A program made the translations under genes and the position numbers. DNA of 64,000 bases from Rhodomicrobium lacus (lineage in GTDB: Bacteria > Pseudomonadota > Alphaproteobacteria > Rhizobiales > Rhodomicrobiaceae): NCBI RefSeq assembly GCF_003992725.1, contig NZ_RZNF01000004.1:1-64000 (forward strand), written 5' to 3'. Each line of letters opens with the position of its first letter. Position 1 is the first letter of the stretch. The notes under the pieces were generated by a model. That model saw only the letters and a program-made list of their open reading frames with translations, did not search any database and was not told where the DNA came from. Of the stretch, positions 16,356 to 25,074 are shown piece by piece.

Positions 16356-17624
16356 CTACTGAAGGCGTGCAAGGTCTGAGTCGGGGTGGTTGCCGCAGCG
16401 GCGATAGTCGTCGAAATCGACCTTCAGGCCGTGGGAAGCGCGAATGTCCTGAAGCCCCTTCGCCAGCCGGATGAAGTAGTCGAGCGACGGCGCTTTCTGG
16501 TCGCGGAAGGCCGAGCCGGGGCGAGGCACCCAGACGATATAGACGGTGGTCACGCCGCGCGCCGCGAGCCAATCGGCTTCAGCCAGCGTCGATTGCAGCG
16601 CGTCGTGCTCGCTCTTGAAGCCCGAGGGCTGGGCGGTCTCGACGCCGCCGACGATGCCGGTGCCGACGTTGCCGCGTCCGAAGATGTCCACCGCGTTCAC
16701 GAGACGCTGCTTCCAGCCCTGATAGCCGACCTGTCGCGCCTTGCCGGGGCAGATCCAGCCGAACAGTTCTTCGTTCAGGACTTCGAGGTCGGTGGTGTAG
16801 CTCGTCAGGCCCGTCTCATTATAGAGACGCGCAAGCTGCTTTTCGTTGAAGGCGGACGCGATCAGCTGGCTCGGAAATTTCTTTGTGCGGAAGTTCTCGC
16901 CGATGGCTTGAAGCAGTTCGATGTAGAACTCCACTTCCAGGTCGAAAATTTCCTTGCCCTTGGTCACAGAGCCGGCGGTGAGGCAGAGATTGGTGAAGCG
17001 GCCCGGTTCCTTGATCGCCTCGGCGACGGTTTCCTTGACGTCCTCCGGACGAAGCCTGTTCGGCACGCCTATTTCATCGCGCTGCTGCTTCGTGTGCGTG
17101 ACGATATCGCAGAACTGGCAGCCTTCCTTGTCGGCCCAGAAGTAGCAAAAGCTCGACTGGAACACGTTCAGCCGCTGCGGCCGCGCGCTCACGATGTGAC
17201 TCATCGGCAGGCCGGAGGTGGTGAGCTTGTCGTAATAGGAGGGCTTCGGCCACAGATCGACTTCCTCGACGCGTTGACCATCGTCCAGCAGCACGAAGCG
17301 ACCGTCGCGGTAATCCACCACATAGGGGTTTTGATCGAGCGGGGTCGGGTCTACGAGAATCGTCGTTCCGTCGCGCAGAAGCAGCGATTCGGGCAGCGGT
17401 TTGATCTCGCCGTCGCGCGAGCCGAAGATATAGGGGCTGCGCAACTGGTGCACGGCCGGATCGACGGCCTTTTCGGCGGCTTCCGTGTAGTGCACGCCAC
17501 GGCGTTGCACGTCGATCTTGCGCGCAATGAGGCGCGGGAAGCGGGGATGTTCGGCCAGCACTTCGTCGAAGGACGGCTCGGCGCGATAGATTTCCTTGAG
17601 CAGGGCGACCACGTCAATCTCCAA
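16356..17624 (-). CDS. Radical SAM protein with CX8CX2C motif
   Basis: 422-residue cytosolic protein. The core has radical SAM features, but the cluster cysteines are spaced C160-X8-C169-X2-C172 (FCYFWADKEGCQFCDI) instead of CX3CX2C. NLCLTAGSVTKGKEIFDLEV fits the GGE-like/ribose strand, SYTTDLEVLNEELFGWICPG and GNVGTGIVGGVE the later barrel strands, and VYIVWVPRPGSAF the end. The substrate is unknown. It is the first gene of a minus-strand unit with the FMN-binding protein and diverges over 82 bases from a Crp-type regulator, a likely controller. Needs anaerobic or low-oxygen conditions by family habit. Confidence 0.75.
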   Translation of the reverse strand: MEIDVVALLKEIYRAEPSFDEVLAEHPRFPRLIARKIDVQRRGVHYTEAAEKAVDPAVHQLRSPYIFGSRDGEIKPLPESLLLRDGTTILVDPTPLDQNPYVVDYRDGRFVLLDDGQRVEEVDLWPKPSYYDKLTTSGLPMSHIVSARPQRLNVFQSSFCYFWADKEGCQFCDIVTHTKQQRDEIGVPNRLRPEDVKETVAEAIKEPGRFTNLCLTAGSVTKGKEIFDLEVEFYIELLQAIGENFRTKKFPSQLIASAFNEKQLARLYNETGLTSYTTDLEVLNEELFGWICPGKARQVGYQGWKQRLVNAVDIFGRGNVGTGIVGGVETAQPSGFKSEHDALQSTLAEADWLAARGVTTVYIVWVPRPGSAFRDQKAPSLDYFIRLAKGLQDIRASHGLKVDFDDYRRCGNHPDSDLARLQ

Positions 17625-17706
17625 TTTTTAGCGTCTACAAAATCGATGGAGATTGAGCTATAAGCCAGCAACTAATTGCCCATGATGAGCCGTGAATACA
17701 GGGTCA

Positions 17707-18465
17707 ATGGAAGAATATTTTGAACAGGCCGGGAAGCCGAGCATAAAATCACTAGAAGGTGCGGAGTTCTCGCTACGTCTTTATGGCGATGAGGGGCATG
17801 GCAGAGCAAACCCGAATTTTTTCCATGGCCTCGACGAAAGCGACGTCGCGGAGCTTTTCGCCCTGTCGTCGGTGCAGGTGTTCGCGCCAGGCGCGATGGT
17901 GTTCCGCCAGGGCGAACCGAACGAGGGCATTTTCATCATCCTGTCCGGCAAGGTCCGCGTCTATTACGTCGGACCGTCCGGGCGCGAACTCACGCTTGCC
18001 TACTGGTCGGCGGGAAACTTCGTCGGCGGGCCTCACATCTTCGGTGGCTGCCTGCATATGTGGTCGGGAATTGCCGAGCAGCCCACGCGCGTCCTCCTCG
18101 TGCCTGGCGACGGAATGCGCGCGCTGATAGAGCGCCGTCCTCGGATCGCGGTTGCGCTCGTCGAGGCGCTGGAACAGAAGGGCAAGTGCTTCTCAAGCCT
18201 TATCCAGATGCTCGGCACGCGTTCCGCCGCCGCAAGGCTGGCTCAGCTTCTGCTGCTCATGGCCGAACTGGGCGGCCAGCGCATCGGCGACACCGTCATC
18301 ATCGATCGCACGCTGACACAGGACGAACTCGCGCGCATGGTCGGCGCGACGCGGCAATGGATATCAGCCACGCTCGAACGGTTCCGCGAGAAGGGTTACA
18401 TCGAGGTGGCGCCCGACCGCATCGTGATCCGCGAGGAAGAGAAATTGCGGGGGCTTCAGGCGTAG
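17707..18465 (+). CDS. Crp/Fnr-family transcription regulator
   Basis: 252 residues from ATG 17707 (AGGG four bases ahead; GTG 17692 is an alternative). N-terminal cyclic-nucleotide-binding-type beta roll (VFAPGAMVFRQGEPNEGIFI, ILSGKVRVYYVGPSGRELTL), a long dimer helix, and a C-terminal winged helix (LTQDELARMVGATRQWISAT, LERFREKGYIEV). It lacks the N-terminal cysteines of FNR, so it is not an oxygen sensor of that type; the ligand is unknown. Divergent from the radical SAM/FMN gene unit, which suggests it regulates it. No FNR-type box was seen in the short shared promoter. Confidence 0.85.
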   Translation: MEEYFEQAGKPSIKSLEGAEFSLRLYGDEGHGRANPNFFHGLDESDVAELFALSSVQVFAPGAMVFRQGEPNEGIFIILSGKVRVYYVGPSGRELTLAYWSAGNFVGGPHIFGGCLHMWSGIAEQPTRVLLVPGDGMRALIERRPRIAVALVEALEQKGKCFSSLIQMLGTRSAAARLAQLLLLMAELGGQRIGDTVIIDRTLTQDELARMVGATRQWISATLERFREKGYIEVAPDRIVIREEEKLRGLQA

Positions 18466-18966
18466 AGCCCAAGGAAAAGCGGCCCGTCGCGGCGCATGCT
18501 ATCCGCAAACGCACGGCCCTGCTGCGAGGGCTCAAGCGGCGCGGCGAAGAACTCTTTGATGTCGCGGGTCGTTCAGGTTTCGCCCACAAGCGCAAAGGTG
18601 GAGGGCTTCTCGCCCGCGTCGATGACGGGCGCATGCAAGCCCGCGACAAGCACGTCCGGACGCGATTGGCCGGTCGGATTGCGAAGCGCAAAGGCGTTCG
18701 GAATGCTTGGCGTCTCCGCGCTCGTTCTTAGAATTATTATGAACGTTTGCGGTGGCTTCGCATGCGTGCTGACTGCTCATCACAAAGCCATCGATCTCCG
18801 CAACGAAGCCCCCCTTCTCATGGGCTTCACAGGGTTACAGCGATCTCGCAATGCGGGTGATTGTCGTTCTTGGGCCGCCGACCTCATGAAATCGTCGCAG
18901 ATGCGCGCTTCGTTACCGGCATTTAAAAACCATGCTGGGGGTGCTATATAGGACGCAAGACAGGTA
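18466..18966. other. Intergenic 501 bp, possible gene remnant
   Basis: No intact gene. On the minus strand an open stretch from about 18784 to 18580 encodes IPNAFALRNPTGQSRPDVLV followed by AGLHAPVIDAGEKPSTFALV, which looks more like real coding than chance, but no start was found and I do not recognise the family. The last 100 bases before 18967 probably hold the modE promoter. Confidence 0.35.
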
Positions 18967-19419
18967 ATGCCGAAGCGAGGCTTGGACGCGACAATGGATC
19001 AGACCACGAGTCAGAAGGAAAAGGCCCGTCTTCATGTCAGCCTCGCCCTGCCCAACGGAGGCAGTTTGGACGAGGAAGATATTGCGCTCATCGAAACCGT
19101 TCAGAAATGCCGCTCGATCCTCGGCGCGAGCAAGCTGATGGGCATCTCCTATCGCAAGACCTGGTTGATGACGGACGCGTTGAACCGGACTTTCGAGACG
19201 CGCGTCATCGACACCTTCCCCGGTCGGCGCGGCGGCGGGGCGGAAGTGACGCCATTCGGCGAGCGCATCGTCGCGGTCTTCCGCTCGGTCGAGCGGCGCT
19301 CGGCCCGCGCGGCAACCGCAACGCTGGAAGAACTCACTTCGTCTCTCGATTGGTCGTTCGAGACTGCAACGTCGGGCGGGGTTCAGGAAGAGACTCAGGA
19401 TTTACGTTCATCTGCGTGA
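18967..19419 (+). CDS. modE: ModE-type molybdate regulator, DNA-binding domain only
   Basis: 150 residues (ATG 18967; ATG 18994 also possible). Contains the ModE/LysR winged helix: EEDIALIETVQKCRSILGAS, KLMGISYRKTWLMTDALNRT, then GRRGGGAEVTPFGERIVAVF. Classical ModE adds two C-terminal TOBE (Mop) domains that bind molybdate; here the protein ends about 40 residues after the helix-turn-helix region, so it is a short form and molybdate sensing must differ. Its 3' end overlaps a convergent TOBE-domain frame by 86 bases. With nifA in the window, control of molybdenum supply for nitrogenase is plausible. Confidence 0.8.
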   Translation: MPKRGLDATMDQTTSQKEKARLHVSLALPNGGSLDEEDIALIETVQKCRSILGASKLMGISYRKTWLMTDALNRTFETRVIDTFPGRRGGGAEVTPFGERIVAVFRSVERRSARAATATLEELTSSLDWSFETATSGGVQEETQDLRSSA

Positions 19420-19954
19420 TGGCAATGGTCTTGATCATCGCCCACGCCTTGAGACCGGGTTCGAGCGCCAGCCGCTCGACCGACTCCCATGTGACGAGCG
19501 AATGCAGATTGCAGACGCCGAGATCGAACGTCACCCGCGCATAGGGCGCGTCGAGATATTCCACTTCAACAATCGTCCCGGGAAGGCGGTTCGTGATCGA
19601 CACATCCATCGGGCGAGACAGCGCGATGGAAACGTCGCTTGCGTCGATATCCACGGCAACACCCGTGCCCGGTTCGGCAGCGACGCGCGGCACGCGCAGT
19701 TCGAAGGCGCCGAGAAAGAGCGTCGTGATGCCGGTCTTGTCGTTGTGATGATGCACACGCGCTTCGAGCGTGGTGGAAAGCTTGAACCTGTTCTTCGGCG
19801 CGCTGTCGGTCGGCAAAGGGATGTTCCCTGATCTGGTCTCTGGTCGGGTTTCGCAACATGGATGCGATACAGCGCTTTGCAAAAAACATGCAAGCGCGAC
19901 TTCCGCCACCAGTCCGGCGCGTAAAACCCTCGCGCACTGGCTCGGATCGCCCAC
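19334..19954 (-). CDS. TOBE-domain protein, probable ModC remnant
   Basis: Residues from about 59 on match the C-terminal molybdate-binding half of ModC, the molybdate importer ATPase: LSTTLEARVHHHNDKTGITT, then VDIDASDVSIALSRPMDVSI, TNRLPGTIVEVEYLD and LALEPGLKAWAMIKTIAIT. The ABC ATPase half is absent; the first ~58 codons of the frame resemble nothing and probably are not coding, so true translation, if any, starts near 19790. No modA or modB is near. It may be a broken modC or a stand-alone molybdate binder. Convergent with, and overlapping, modE. Confidence 0.6.
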   Translation of the reverse strand: MGDPSQCARVLRAGLVAEVALACFLQSAVSHPCCETRPETRSGNIPLPTDSAPKNRFKLSTTLEARVHHHNDKTGITTLFLGAFELRVPRVAAEPGTGVAVDIDASDVSIALSRPMDVSITNRLPGTIVEVEYLDAPYARVTFDLGVCNLHSLVTWESVERLALEPGLKAWAMIKTIAITQMNVNPESLPEPRPTLQSRTTNRETK

Positions 19955-20021
19955 GCCTCGACGGATGGCCGGTGTTACGCCGCCCCGAAAAAACCCTGAG
20001 AAAACAATGCGGAAACCATAC

Positions 20022-20096
20022 TGGTGGGCACGACAGGGATCGAACCTGTGACCCTTCGCGTGTGAAGCGAATGCTCTACCGCTGAGCTACGTGCCC
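20022..20096 (-). tRNA. tRNA-Val (CAC)
   Basis: Complete cloverleaf on the minus strand: acceptor GGGCACG pairs with CGTGCCC, D arm GCTCAGCGGTAGAGC, anticodon stem TTCGC/GCGAA with loop TTCACAC (anticodon CAC, reads GUG), T arm ACAGG-TTCGATC-CCTGT, and an encoded CCA end at 20024-20022. Confidence 0.95.
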
Positions 20097-20455
20097 GCGT
20101 CGCCATAAGCGAGCGAGGAACCTTTATTACCAATGCGCGCAGCGCAATCAAGAGGCTTCCGCGCTGTTTTCCTATTTTTCCTGTCTGAAGGTTCTTTGAC
20201 CAAGGATTTGCCTGAGGTGACAGAGGCTTTTTTGCGCTGCACGCGCCAAAAAGAGCATCACAATCTCTGAAGCTCGCACTTCGGCAATATTATTTTGCCA
20301 TTACGGCAACATGCTGCCCATGTGCGCACTTATTTTCCCGGTAATGCGCATTTTTTCTTGAGAAGTTTTCAAAGATCGCCAAACTCTGGTCCAAGGCGGG
20401 CGGGTGCCGCATGCCTCTCGGCGGGCTGCGCCGAAGGAAAGGGTCGGGGAAGAGC
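20097..20455. other. Intergenic, promoter region of the DUF2849-cysI unit
   Basis: No gene seen. It contains GGCAATATTATTTTGCC (20284-20300), arms GGCAA/TTGCC, which could be a site for a LysR-type regulator, but no regulator gene nearby supports this. Confidence 0.35.
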
Positions 20456-20806
20456 ATGGCACATCCTCATCAGCAGAAACTCAAGATCAGCGGGCCGGTT
20501 GTGATTACGGCGAACCGCCTTGCCGATGGCGTCGTGATCCACCGTACGAGCGCAGGGAGCTGGTCGGAAAGCCTCGCCGATGCCGAGGTCTTGAAAACCG
20601 CCGACGAAGCGCTTGCCGCGCTGAAAGCCGCGCAGAGCGACGGGCTCGTCGCGGTCGGCCCCTATGTCGCGCGCGTCGGGACCGCTCCCTTTCCAACGCC
20701 CGGCAATCTGCGCGAGAAAATTCGCAGCCAAGGCCCCACATTCCCGCTTCCTTCCGATGCACCGGTTGCCTACCTTCCCGAGGAAGCTGGCAAGGTGGCA
20801 GCCTGA
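20456..20806 (+). CDS. DUF2849 domain protein of the sulfite reductase operon
   Basis: 116 residues; ATG 20456 is preceded by GGGGA. Small soluble protein with KISGPVVITANRLADGVVIH and ETADEAL-type core (LKTADEALAALKAAQSDGLV, VGPYVARV), matching DUF2849. In alphaproteobacteria this gene regularly precedes the ferredoxin-type sulfite reductase gene, as here with a 23-base gap. A part in reductase assembly, sirohaem supply or electron transfer is assumed from context; activity is unknown. Confidence 0.8.
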   Translation: MAHPHQQKLKISGPVVITANRLADGVVIHRTSAGSWSESLADAEVLKTADEALAALKAAQSDGLVAVGPYVARVGTAPFPTPGNLREKIRSQGPTFPLPSDAPVAYLPEEAGKVAA

Positions 20807-20829
20807 AAACATCGGAGAAAAATTCCGCG

Positions 20830-22488
20830 ATGTATGTTTACGACGAATTCGACCGCACGTTCATCGCGGAGCGTGCCGCCCAGTTCCGCGATCAGGTCGC
20901 GCGCCGCCTCTCAGGCGAAGTGACCGAAGACGAATTCAAGCCGCTTCGTCTCATGAACGGCGTCTATCTTCAGCTTCACGCCTACATGCTGCGCATCGCG
21001 ATCCCTTACGGCACGCTTTCGTCGACCCAGCTCCGCAAGATCGCCGAAATCGGCCGCGTGTACGACAGGGGCTACGGCCATTTCACGACGCGCCAGAACA
21101 TTCAGTTCAACTGGATCAAGCTTTCCGACATGCCGGACGTGCTCGTGAGCCTCGCCGAGGCCGGGCTGCACGCCATCCAGACGTCGGGCAATTGCATTCG
21201 CAACATCACGACCGACCAATGGGCGGGCGTCGCTCCCGGCGAGATAGAAGACCCGCGCTTCTGGGCCGAGGTTCTCCGGCAGTGGTCGTCCCTGCACCCG
21301 GAATTCACCTACCTGCCGCGCAAGTTCAAGATCGCGATCACGGCTTCGGCGCGCGACCGCGCGGCGATCAAGGTGCATGATGTGGGCCTGCGGTTGGTCC
21401 GCAACGATGCGGGCGAGGTGGGCTTCGAGGTGCTGGTCGGCGGCGGTCTCGGCCGCTCCCCCTTCCTCGGCAAGCTCCTGCGCGACTTCGTGCCGAAGGA
21501 GCACATCATCAGCTATCTCGAAGCGATCCTGCGCACGTACAACGCCCATGGCCGGCGCGACAACATCTACAAGGCGCGCATCAAGATCCTCGTTCACGAG
21601 ATCGGCGTCGAGAAGCTGAAGGCCGATGTCGAAAAGGAATGGGAGCGCATTCGCGACGGCTATCTCAAGCTCGACGATGCGTTCCTCGCTGACATCCGCT
21701 CGCGCTTTGTGTACCCCGCCTATGAAACGCTCGAAGACGAGCCTGCGGAATTGCAAGAGGCGCTCGCCGCAGACGAGCGCTTCGCCACCTGGCGTGCGAA
21801 CTCCGTCACGCCTCACAAGGCGCAAGGCTATGGCATCGTCACCGTCTCGCTGAAGCCCGTCGGCAAGCCGCCGGGGGACGCGACTTCCAGCCAGCTCGAT
21901 GCGCTCGCGGACCTCGCCGACGCCTACAGCGCAGGCGAGATCCGCGTCGGCCACGAGCAGAACCTCGTGCTGCCGCATGTGCGCCAGAAGGACCTTTTCA
22001 CCCTCTGGCGGAAGCTCGACGCGGCCGGCCTCGCGACGCCAAACGTAAACCTGATCTCGGACAGCATCACCTGCCCGGGGCTCGACTATTGCAGCCTTGC
22101 CAACGCGCGCTCGATCCCTATCGCCACGGCCATCGCGGAACGCTTTGCCGATCTCGACAGGGCGCGCTCGGTCGGACGTCTCCATCTGAACATCTCGGGC
22201 TGCATCAACGCATGCGGCCACCACCATGTCGGCCATATCGGCATTCTCGGCGTCGAGAAGAACGACCGTGAGTTCTACCAGATCACGCTCGGCGGCAAGG
22301 CGGACGAGGATGCGCGGTTCGGCGATCTGCTTGGCCCCGCAATTCCTTACGAGGAGGTGGTGGACACCATCGAGCGCATCGTGAACCGCTACCTCGACCT
22401 CCGGACGAGCGAAAACGAACTCTTCATCGATACAGTGAAACGCCTCGGCGTGGAGCCGTTCAAGGAGGCGCTTCATGCCGTACATTAA
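20830..22488 (+). CDS. cysI: Nitrite/sulfite reductase hemoprotein, sulfite reductase type
   Basis: Cytosolic enzyme that reduces sulfite to sulfide with six electrons. 552 residues from ATG 20830. It shows the two-fold ferredoxin-like half (YGTLSSTQLRKIAEIGRVYD, HFTTRQNIQFNWIKL, NITTDQWAG) and the sirohaem/[4Fe-4S] cysteines TCPGLDYC and CINACGHH. FEVLVGGGLGRSPFLGKLLR is the linker typical of assimilatory sulfite/nitrite reductases. Partners DUF2849 and DUF934 and the nearby sulfate importer cysPTWA point to sulfite rather than nitrite. No flavoprotein subunit (CysJ) is nearby, so ferredoxin is the likely donor. Confidence 0.9.
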   Translation: MYVYDEFDRTFIAERAAQFRDQVARRLSGEVTEDEFKPLRLMNGVYLQLHAYMLRIAIPYGTLSSTQLRKIAEIGRVYDRGYGHFTTRQNIQFNWIKLSDMPDVLVSLAEAGLHAIQTSGNCIRNITTDQWAGVAPGEIEDPRFWAEVLRQWSSLHPEFTYLPRKFKIAITASARDRAAIKVHDVGLRLVRNDAGEVGFEVLVGGGLGRSPFLGKLLRDFVPKEHIISYLEAILRTYNAHGRRDNIYKARIKILVHEIGVEKLKADVEKEWERIRDGYLKLDDAFLADIRSRFVYPAYETLEDEPAELQEALAADERFATWRANSVTPHKAQGYGIVTVSLKPVGKPPGDATSSQLDALADLADAYSAGEIRVGHEQNLVLPHVRQKDLFTLWRKLDAAGLATPNVNLISDSITCPGLDYCSLANARSIPIATAIAERFADLDRARSVGRLHLNISGCINACGHHHVGHIGILGVEKNDREFYQITLGGKADEDARFGDLLGPAIPYEEVVDTIERIVNRYLDLRTSENELFIDTVKRLGVEPFKEALHAVH

Positions 22489-23005
22489 GAAGGGTGAGAT
22501 CGCGGACGATCCCTATGTTCGTCTCGGTGGAGACGAACCGGTGCCGACCGACGTGCCCGTGATCGTCCCGCTTGCCTGGCTGCTCGCGCAGACTCCTCAA
22601 TCGCTGGAAGGACGCAATGTACCGCTCGGCGTGGCGCTGCCGAACGACAAGCCGGAAAGCCTGCTCGAACCGTATCTTTCCCGCCTTTCCCTGATTGCGC
22701 TGGACTTTCCGATCTACCGCGACGGCCGCGCCTTCACTCAGGCAAGGCGGCTGCGCGAGGCATACGGTTTCACAGGCGAGATCCGCGCCACGGGCGACGT
22801 CCTGCGTGACCAGTTCCTTTTCATGGTGCGTTCCGGCTTCGACGCGTTTGAAGTCAGGAAGGAACACGACGCTAAGGCCTTCGCGAAGGCGGTGAACGAG
22901 TTTTCGGGCCTTTACCAGCCTTCTCAAGCAAGCGATGCCCATTTCAGGTTCCGCTTCGCTCCGCCTTTTTCTTCGTCAAGGAACCAGGATGGAAGCGATG
23001 GGTGA
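22475..23005 (+). CDS. DUF934 domain protein
   Basis: 176 residues; ATG 22475 overlaps the cysI end by 14 bases, so translation is coupled. Shows the DUF934 pattern: VPVIVPLAWLLAQ, LDFPIYRDGRAFTQARRLRE and GEIRATGDVLRDQFLFMVRS. The family is tied to CysI/CysH operons in proteobacteria and thought to assist sulfite reduction, but no reaction is proven. The last ~25 residues (FRFAPPFSSSRNQDGSDG) are unusual and may be an extension. cysH is not in this window. Confidence 0.85.
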   Translation: MPYIKKGEIADDPYVRLGGDEPVPTDVPVIVPLAWLLAQTPQSLEGRNVPLGVALPNDKPESLLEPYLSRLSLIALDFPIYRDGRAFTQARRLREAYGFTGEIRATGDVLRDQFLFMVRSGFDAFEVRKEHDAKAFAKAVNEFSGLYQPSQASDAHFRFRFAPPFSSSRNQDGSDG

Positions 23006-23168
23006 GCCGGTTCTCTCTTACGTCCGGTCAGGCGTCTGCATGCACCGCCGGGCGTTGTGTGGAAGCCCCAGCTGAGGCGCGGAAGCGAGCAGCCGGGGGA
23101 GAAGACCAGCGCGAGCTGGCGCAGTTCGAAGAAGCATCGCATTTGAAACTTAAAATTCGGAGATTTTC

Positions 23169-24158
23169 ATGCTCAGACGGACCGTTCTGGCACTGGCAGC
23201 GGCTACGCTGATCGGCGCCCCCGCCTACGCCATCGATACCCTTCTCAACGTTTCCTACGATCCCACGCGCGAACTCTATGCAGAATTCAACAAGGCTTTC
23301 GTCGAAAAATGGAAGGCGGAAAAGGGCGAAACGCTTAACATCAAGGCGAGCCATGGCGGCTCGGGCAAGCAGGCGCGCGCCGTCATCGACGGCATCGAGG
23401 CAGACGTCGTGACGCTCGCCCTCGCCTACGACATCGACGAAATCGCCGAGAAGGGCATTCTCGACAAGGAATGGCAGAAGAAATACCCGGACAACTCTTC
23501 GCCCTACACGTCGACGATCGTCTTCCTCGTCCGCAAGGGCAACCCCAAGGGCATCAAGGACTGGGACGACCTCGTGAAGCCCGGCGTGTCGATCATCACC
23601 CCGAACCCCAAGACGTCCGGCGGCGCGCGCTGGAACTACCTCGCGGCCTGGGGATACGCGCTGAAGAAATACGGCTCGGAAGAGAAGGCCAAGGAATTCG
23701 TCACGCAGATCTTCAAGCAGGTGCCCGTGCTCGACACCGGCGCGCGCGGCTCGACCGTGACCTTCGTCCAGCGCAATCAGGGCGACGTGCTCCTTGCGTG
23801 GGAAAACGAGGCGTATCTTTCGGTTAAGGAGTTCGGCGACGACAAGTTCGAGATCGTGACGCCGTCCGTCTCGATCCTCGCCGAACCGCCTGTCGCCATC
23901 GTCGACTCGGTCGTCGACCGGCGCGGTTCGCGGGCAGTCGCCGATGCCTACCTGAAGGCGCTCTACGCTCCGGAAGGCCAGGAAATCGCAGCGAAAAACT
24001 TCTACCGTCCGCGTTCGAAGGAAGTGGCCGACAAATACGCTGACAAATTCTCGAAGGTCGCGCTCTTCACCATCGACGACGTGTTCGGCGGCTGGACGAA
24101 AGCCCAGAAGACCCACTTCGGCGATGGCGGCGTCTTCGATCAGATTTACGGCAAGTAA
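23169..24158 (+). CDS. cysP: Sulfate/thiosulfate-binding periplasmic protein
   Basis: 329 residues. Signal peptide [20 protein letters not shown] with a cut after YA. The mature protein has the family hallmark [17 protein letters not shown], then [35 protein letters not shown] and [20 protein letters not shown]. It binds sulfate in the periplasm and delivers it to CysTW. First gene of cysPTWA, 163 bases after the DUF934 gene, all on the plus strand; one sulfur regulon is likely. It could equally be named sbp. Confidence 0.93.
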   Translation: MLRRTVLALAAATLIGAPAYAIDTLLNVSYDPTRELYAEFNKAFVEKWKAEKGETLNIKASHGGSGKQARAVIDGIEADVVTLALAYDIDEIAEKGILDKEWQKKYPDNSSPYTSTIVFLVRKGNPKGIKDWDDLVKPGVSIITPNPKTSGGARWNYLAAWGYALKKYGSEEKAKEFVTQIFKQVPVLDTGARGSTVTFVQRNQGDVLLAWENEAYLSVKEFGDDKFEIVTPSVSILAEPPVAIVDSVVDRRGSRAVADAYLKALYAPEGQEIAAKNFYRPRSKEVADKYADKFSKVALFTIDDVFGGWTKAQKTHFGDGGVFDQIYGK

Positions 24159-24227
24159 TTACGAGGGAGGCAAGGACTTCACCTCACGTTTATAATCGGA
24201 AAATCGTAACGAAGAGAGTGACCCGCC

Positions 24228-25070
24228 TTGTCCTCCTTATCGACCAGATTGCGCTTTCGGGAACCGAGCGTCATCCCAGGCTTTGGGCTGACGTTCGGCC
24301 TCACCCTTACCTGGCTTTCGGTGATCGTTCTGATCCCGCTCGCGGCCATGATCCTTTACGCCACGCGTGTGGGCTTCGACCAGTTCATCGCCATCCTCAC
24401 GGCCGCGCGCACGCTGAACGCGCTCAAGCTTTCGTTCGGCATCGCCTTCGCGGCGGCGATCTTCAACGTGATCTTCGGCCTGATCGTCGCCTGGGTGCTG
24501 ACACGCTATGAATTCCCGGGCCGGCGTATCGCCGACGCCATCGTCGATATTCCCTTTGCGTTGCCCACCGCCGTTGCGGGTATCGCGCTCGCCACGCTGT
24601 ATTCTCCCAATGGCTGGATCGGTCAGTTTCTCGCTCCGCTCGGCATTCAGGTGACATTCACGCCGCTTGGCATTCTGGTGGCGCTGATCTTCGTCGGCAT
24701 CCCCTTCGTGGTGCGGACGGTGCAGCCGGTGCTGAAGGATCTCGACCCAGAGCTTGAATTCGCGGCGGCGACACTCGGGGCGACCCGCTGGCAGGTCATC
24801 CGGAAGGTGATCGCGCCGACGCTGCTGCCTTCGATCCTGACCGGTTTCGCTCTCGCCTTCGCCCGCGCGGTCGGCGAATACGGCTCGGTCATCTTCATCG
24901 CCGGCAATCTGCCCAATGTCTCGGAAATCGCGCCGCTCCTCATTGTCATACGTCTTGAGGAATTCCGCTATGCCGATGCAACAGCGATCGCGGTCATCAT
25001 GCTCTTCGTCGCTTTCATCATGCTTCTCGTAATCAATCGGCTTCAGCGTTGGACAGAGACGAGGAGCTAG
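24228..25070 (+). CDS. cysT: Sulfate ABC transporter, permease CysT
   Basis: 280 residues, six membrane segments starting at [20 protein letters not shown]. The EAA loop is [23 protein letters not shown] 24228 is taken as start since the frame opens there and the N-terminus fits the family. A gap of 69 bases follows cysP; cysW begins four bases after the stop. Confidence 0.92.
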   Translation: MSSLSTRLRFREPSVIPGFGLTFGLTLTWLSVIVLIPLAAMILYATRVGFDQFIAILTAARTLNALKLSFGIAFAAAIFNVIFGLIVAWVLTRYEFPGRRIADAIVDIPFALPTAVAGIALATLYSPNGWIGQFLAPLGIQVTFTPLGILVALIFVGIPFVVRTVQPVLKDLDPELEFAAATLGATRWQVIRKVIAPTLLPSILTGFALAFARAVGEYGSVIFIAGNLPNVSEIAPLLIVIRLEEFRYADATAIAVIMLFVAFIMLLVINRLQRWTETRS

Positions 25071-25074
25071 GGCC

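Noticed and set aside
16386-17663. 425-codon plus-strand frame opposite the radical SAM gene
   Set aside because: The minus-strand frame has the cluster motif and a proper operon; this one is its mirror.
17625-17706. FNR box in the divergent promoter
   Set aside because: No TTGAT-N4-ATCAA match in the region; the regulator also lacks FNR cysteines.
20022-20096. tRNA-Val as attachment site of an integrated element
   Set aside because: No second copy of its 3' end and no integrase gene in the window.
23006-23168. Riboswitch before cysP
   Set aside because: I looked for SAM- or cobalamin-type conserved boxes in this GC-rich leader and saw none.
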